Assembly (NCBI GenBank): GCA_964358645.1 | Contig: CAYHPW010000052.1 | Location: forward strand, 1-16,809 | DNA length: 16,809 nt | Source: JBBTDV01 sp038042605 | GTDB taxonomy: Bacteria > Bdellovibrionota > UBA1018 | Direction: 5' to 3' | In this document: positions 13,712 to 16,809 of the stretch, piece after piece | Layout: each line of letters starts with the position of its first letter | How positions within the stretch are numbered: the stretch's first letter is position 1 | Notes under the pieces: generated by a model | Seen by the model: the letters and a program-made list of their open reading frames with translations, nothing else | Told to the model about the DNA's origin: nothing | Database searches by the model: none | Position numbers and translations under genes: made by a program

Positions 13712-14656
13712 ATGTCTAAGCGTAGGGCTAAGATTTCAGTTATTGGGGCTGGATTTGTAGGTTCAACTTGCGCTCATTGGGCAGCATCGAAGGAGCTTGG
13801 TGATATCGTTTTGATCGATATCAACGGTGATGCAGCAAAGGGCAGGGCGCTTGATTTGTACGAGGCTTCCCCTGTTGAAGGGTTTGACTCGAATATCCAG
13901 GGCGGCAGTGACTATGCTTTAACGGCAAACTCCGACGTGGTTATCATAACCGCTGGGATGCCGCGCAAACCGGGGATGAGCAGGGATGATCTGCTTTCAA
14001 CGAATGCGAAGATCGTCAGGGAATGTGCTTCACAAGCGGCGAAATATTCACCGGATTCTATATTCATAATGGTCAGCAACCCGCTGGATGCCATGTGCCA
14101 CGTGGCAATGAAGGTTTCTGGATTTCCGCGTGAAAGGATCATCGGCATGGCTGGTGTGCTTGATGGCGCTAGGTTTAGGAGCTTTATTGCGATGGAACTC
14201 GGCGCTAGCGTTGAAGACGTGCAGGCTTTTGTGTTTGGCGGCCACGGCGACACGATGGTGCCAATGCCACGCTACGTAAGCGTAGGCGGGATACCTTTGC
14301 AGCAATTGATGGCCAAGGAAAAGATAAACGCCATTGTTGAACGCACCAGAAAAGGTGGCAGTGAAATCGTAAATCTTCTTAAAACTGGTTCTGCTTATTA
14401 TGCTCCCGCGGCTAGTGCTGTCCAGATGGCCGAGGCAATCATCAGGGACAAGAAGAGATATCTGCCTTGTGCCGTGTATTTAACTGGTGAATACGGCGTC
14501 AAGGATTTGTTTTGCGGAGTGGTCGCAAAGCTCGGTGCGCGCGGGGTTGAGGCGATCCCGGTGCTGGACATGAATTCAGAAGAAATGGATATGTTCAACA
14601 GGTCCGCCGCGTCCGTGAAGGAACTTGTGGATGCGATGTCACGGCTCGGGGTCTAG
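13712..14656 (+). CDS. mdh: Malate dehydrogenase, lactate-dehydrogenase-like type
   Basis: The enzyme interconverts malate and oxaloacetate with NAD in the cytoplasm. The start is supported by AAGGA (13699-13703), 8 bases upstream. The 314 residues show the Rossmann loop GAGFVG at 12-17 and Asp36 at the end of the second strand (VLID), which favours NAD. Substrate arginines R85 and R91 lie in MPRKPGMSR; Arg at 85 is the usual mark of malate rather than lactate dehydrogenase. R154 follows in the VLDGARFR segment. The catalytic pair is D151 and H178 (GGHGD). Its length and close similarity in layout to LDH place it in the tetrameric LDH-like MDH group. It lies between icd and sucC; sucC starts 3 bases after its stop, so it is clearly part of one unit. 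Confidence 0.96.
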   Translation: MSKRRAKISVIGAGFVGSTCAHWAASKELGDIVLIDINGDAAKGRALDLYEASPVEGFDSNIQGGSDYALTANSDVVIITAGMPRKPGMSRDDLLSTNAKIVRECASQAAKYSPDSIFIMVSNPLDAMCHVAMKVSGFPRERIIGMAGVLDGARFRSFIAMELGASVEDVQAFVFGGHGDTMVPMPRYVSVGGIPLQQLMAKEKINAIVERTRKGGSEIVNLLKTGSAYYAPAASAVQMAEAIIRDKKRYLPCAVYLTGEYGVKDLFCGVVAKLGARGVEAIPVLDMNSEEMDMFNRSAASVKELVDAMSRLGV

Positions 14657-14659
14657 AGG

Positions 14660-15856
14660 ATGAATATTCATGAATACCAAGCAAAGCATCTGCTGAAGCA
14701 GTTTGGCGTTCGAGTACCGGAAGGCCGCCTGGTGGAAGAAGGGCCTGATATTGGTGCGCGCGCTGAGAGGCTGGCGCTTGAGCTAGCAAAAGAGCGTGGC
14801 AACAGTGTTTGGGTAGTGAAGGCCCAGATCCATGCAGGCGGCCGCGGTAAGGCCGGGGGTGTGAAGGTTTGTAAAGACGTGAAGTCCGCGCGGGCAGCTG
14901 CTGAAGAGATCATCGGCAAAACGCTTGTCACCCCACAGACCGGTGCCCATGGCAAAAAAGTCCATAAGGTGTGGATCGAAGAAGGCTCTGACGTCGCCAA
15001 GGAGTTCTATCTCGGTGTTGTTGTGGATCGGGCTACCTCACAAGTAGTGATGATGGCTTCCACTGAAGGAGGGATGGAAATCGAGGAGGTGGCGGCTAAA
15101 ACTCCAGAGAAAATTCACAAGGTGGCTGTTGATGCTGTAACTGGTTATATGCCGTATCACGGAAGAAAACTCGCCAGGGCTCTTGGGCTCAATGCAGAGC
15201 AAACCAAGGAAGCAGTGAAGTTTTTCTCCGGGATTTACCGTTGCTTTGTGGATAAAGACTGTTCCCTTGTCGAGATCAATCCAATGATCTTAACAAAACA
15301 AGGTAATATTGTTGCTCTTGATGCCAAGCTGAACTTTGACGATAACGGCCTGTACCGGCATCCAGATGTAGTGGCAATTCGTGATTTAAAAGAAGAGAAC
15401 CCGCAGGATGTCGAAGCGTCGGAATACGACCTTTCATATATCACGCTTGATGGCAATATAGGCTGCCTTGTCAACGGAGCCGGGCTTGCTATGGCGACAA
15501 TGGACATCATCAAACTTCATGGTGGGCAGCCGGCGAATTTCCTGGATGTTGGTGGAGGGGCTTCCAAGGAAAAAGTTGCACATGCTTTCAAAATCATTCT
15601 AAAGGATCCCTCGGTTAGGGCGATACTGATCAATATTTTCGGGGGGATCATGAAGTGTGACGTGATTGCTGAGGGAGTTATAGCAGCAGCAAGGGAAATG
15701 GAGCTGCAAGTTCCATTGGTTGTTCGGCTTGAGGGTACTAACGTTGAAAAAGGGAAGGATTTGTTATCCAAATCCGGCCTTAAGATAACACCAGCGGATA
15801 ATTTGACGGTTGCCGCGAAAAAGGCTGTAGCCTCCGCAAGTGGCGGTGTTTTGTAG
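14660..15856 (+). CDS. sucC: Succinyl-CoA synthetase beta subunit
   Basis: The beta subunit binds the nucleotide and, with SucD, converts succinyl-CoA to succinate with formation of ATP or GTP. It starts MNIHEYQAK, the family's signature beginning, and its 398 residues are the usual length. The ATP-grasp region has KAQIHAGGRGKAGG at 54-67 and a VEINPM segment with an ALDAKLNFDDN stretch that bind metal and nucleotide. The C-terminal flavodoxin-like half has NGAGLAMATMD, FLDVGGGA and the FGGIMKCD loop. AGAGG lies immediately before the ATG and GGGG about 8 bases upstream, so the mdh 3' end supplies the ribosome site. The junction with sucD is 19 bases. No change in key motifs is seen. Confidence 0.97.
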   Translation: MNIHEYQAKHLLKQFGVRVPEGRLVEEGPDIGARAERLALELAKERGNSVWVVKAQIHAGGRGKAGGVKVCKDVKSARAAAEEIIGKTLVTPQTGAHGKKVHKVWIEEGSDVAKEFYLGVVVDRATSQVVMMASTEGGMEIEEVAAKTPEKIHKVAVDAVTGYMPYHGRKLARALGLNAEQTKEAVKFFSGIYRCFVDKDCSLVEINPMILTKQGNIVALDAKLNFDDNGLYRHPDVVAIRDLKEENPQDVEASEYDLSYITLDGNIGCLVNGAGLAMATMDIIKLHGGQPANFLDVGGGASKEKVAHAFKIILKDPSVRAILINIFGGIMKCDVIAEGVIAAAREMELQVPLVVRLEGTNVEKGKDLLSKSGLKITPADNLTVAAKKAVASASGGVL

Positions 15857-15875
15857 ATAGCTATCGGGGGAGATA

Positions 15876-16754
15876 ATGTCGATTTGGGTTGATAGGAATA
15901 CCAAGCTGATTGTTCAAGGAGTGACAGGTTCACAAGGGACATTTCACGCTATTGGTTGCAGGGACTATGGCACACGCGTTGTCGGAGGGGTGACACCTGG
16001 CCGCGGTGGCCAGGTCCATGAGGGCTTTCCGGTTTTTGATTCAGTGGAGGAAGCTGTTAAAATAACAGGGGCTAACGCAACCGTTATTTTTGTTCCGCCT
16101 GCTGGAGCGGCTGATGCGATTTGCGAGGCGGCTGATGCGGGGATCCAACTGGTTGTTTGTATCACAGAGGGCATACCCGTGCGCGACATGCTTGTCACAA
16201 AACGGTTTCTTTCCGGAAAAAAATCAAGGCTTATCGGCCCCAATTGCCCGGGCATAATTACGCCTGGGCAGTGCAAGATCGGGATAATGCCAGGACATAT
16301 TCACAAGGCCGGCAATGTCGGGGTGGTGTCTCGTTCCGGTACATTGACTTACGAAGCGGTTTATCAGTTGACCACGCTTGGGATCGGGCAGAGCACCTGC
16401 GTGGGTATAGGTGGCGATCCGGTGAACGGCACCAGCTTTGTTGATGTTCTTGATGCTTTTAACAAGGACACGGACACACGGGCCGTGATCATGATCGGGG
16501 AGATTGGCGGCACAGCGGAAGAGGAAGCGGCTGACTATATTAAAAGAGAATTCAAGAAACCGGTGGTTGGTTTTATCAGCGGCGCTTCCGCACCGAAAGG
16601 TAAACGCATGGGCCATGCGGGCGCGATAATTTCCGGTGGCAAGGGAACAGCCGAGGAAAAGTTCCAAGCCTTGCAATCGGCCGGCGTACATATTACAAGA
16701 AGCCCGGCTGACCTTGGCACAACGATGGCCAAGGCCTTGGGGTCGGCTGTTTAA
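15876..16754 (+). CDS. sucD: Succinyl-CoA synthetase alpha subunit
   Basis: The alpha subunit binds CoA and carries the phosphohistidine intermediate. The start at 15876 has a strong GGGGGAG (15866-15872). The 292 residues are full length. Seen: the CoA-binding loop QGVTGSQGTFH at 14-24, GGVTPGRGG at 37-45, a GPNCPGII segment in the middle, SRSGTLTYE, GIGGDPVNG, the GEIGGTAEEEAADYI segment near 206, and the active-site His at 247 in GHAGAII (E. coli H246). It pairs with the adjacent sucC product as an alpha-beta enzyme. The sucC-sucD spacer contains the palindrome GATAGCTATC at 15856-15865, probably incidental. Confidence 0.97.
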   Translation: MSIWVDRNTKLIVQGVTGSQGTFHAIGCRDYGTRVVGGVTPGRGGQVHEGFPVFDSVEEAVKITGANATVIFVPPAGAADAICEAADAGIQLVVCITEGIPVRDMLVTKRFLSGKKSRLIGPNCPGIITPGQCKIGIMPGHIHKAGNVGVVSRSGTLTYEAVYQLTTLGIGQSTCVGIGGDPVNGTSFVDVLDAFNKDTDTRAVIMIGEIGGTAEEEAADYIKREFKKPVVGFISGASAPKGKRMGHAGAIISGGKGTAEEKFQALQSAGVHITRSPADLGTTMAKALGSAV

Positions 16755-16757
16755 ACT

Positions 16758-16809
16758 GTGACTCAGACGCCTAAAAAAAAGCAGACGGGTGCCTGCCGAG
16801 CCGCAAATT
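16758..16809 (+). CDS. Possible start of a further gene, cut by window edge
   Basis: A GTG at 16758 opens a stop-free frame of 17 codons to the right edge, encoding a lysine-rich start (VTQTPKKKQTG). It begins 3 bases after the sucD stop, the same tight spacing seen between mdh and sucC. No clear ribosome site is present. It is too short to identify; a further TCA-cycle gene would fit the position. Confidence 0.22.
   Translation, partial: MTQTPKKKQTGACRAAN

Noticed and set aside
16224..16691. 155-codon minus-strand frame inside sucD
   Set aside because: It is fully contained in a highly conserved enzyme gene on the other strand.
1..16809. CRISPR array, tRNA, rRNA, insertion sequence or prophage
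   Set aside because: No spaced repeat array, cloverleaf, transposase, integrase or terminal inverted repeats were found on reading both strands.

Overview
The window reads as chromosomal DNA of a free-living Gram-negative bacterium. The evidence is a set of exported envelope proteins (a LysM protein, a CpoB/YbgF-like lipoprotein, a TatT-like periplasmic protein), a DUF4911 gene, a YcbZ/LonB-type protease, and an icd-mdh-sucC-sucD cluster encoding NADP-type isocitrate dehydrogenase, a lactate-dehydrogenase-like malate dehydrogenase and both succinyl-CoA synthetase subunits. This combination fits the deltaproteobacterial / Bdellovibrionota grade best, but that placement is inferred from gene content and no phylogeny was run. 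I see no rRNA, tRNA, CRISPR array, insertion sequence or integrase.

Layout. (1) 1-2443, plus strand: the 3' part of an AT-rich archaeal-type P-loop ATPase, an intergenic stretch with three short perfect inverted repeats, and an unrecognised secreted protein of about 434 residues. This left end is the most accessory-looking part. (2) 2433-6050, minus strand: an envelope operon, cpoB/ybgF-like lipoprotein then LysM protein (4-base ATGA overlap), then after 190 bases a DprA lacking the usual N-terminal helical domain. (3) 6094-8318: a plus-strand DUF4911 gene; a minus-strand secreted TatT-like helical-repeat protein; and, divergent from it, a TadB/TadC-like inner-membrane protein followed by an overlapping 46-residue single-pass peptide with a good Shine-Dalgarno sequence and a TTG start. 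(4) 8298-11744, minus strand: nadA (quinolinate synthase), then a Lon-like protease. (5) 11830-16754, plus strand: a small unrecognised protein, a possible hairpin terminator, then icd, mdh, sucC and sucD closely spaced, with a possible next gene starting at the right edge.

The TCA genes form a coherent unit running isocitrate to 2-oxoglutarate, succinyl-CoA to succinate, and malate to oxaloacetate. The left half is centred on the cell envelope. No complete new system can be shown from sequence alone. The best candidates for undescribed biology are the orphan exported protein beside the ATPase, the CpoB-LysM pair with its repeat tail and acidic proline-rich tail, and the orphan TadC-like protein with its small membrane partner. 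Several starts were moved from the longest reading frame to a better-supported codon; each is explained in its entry.
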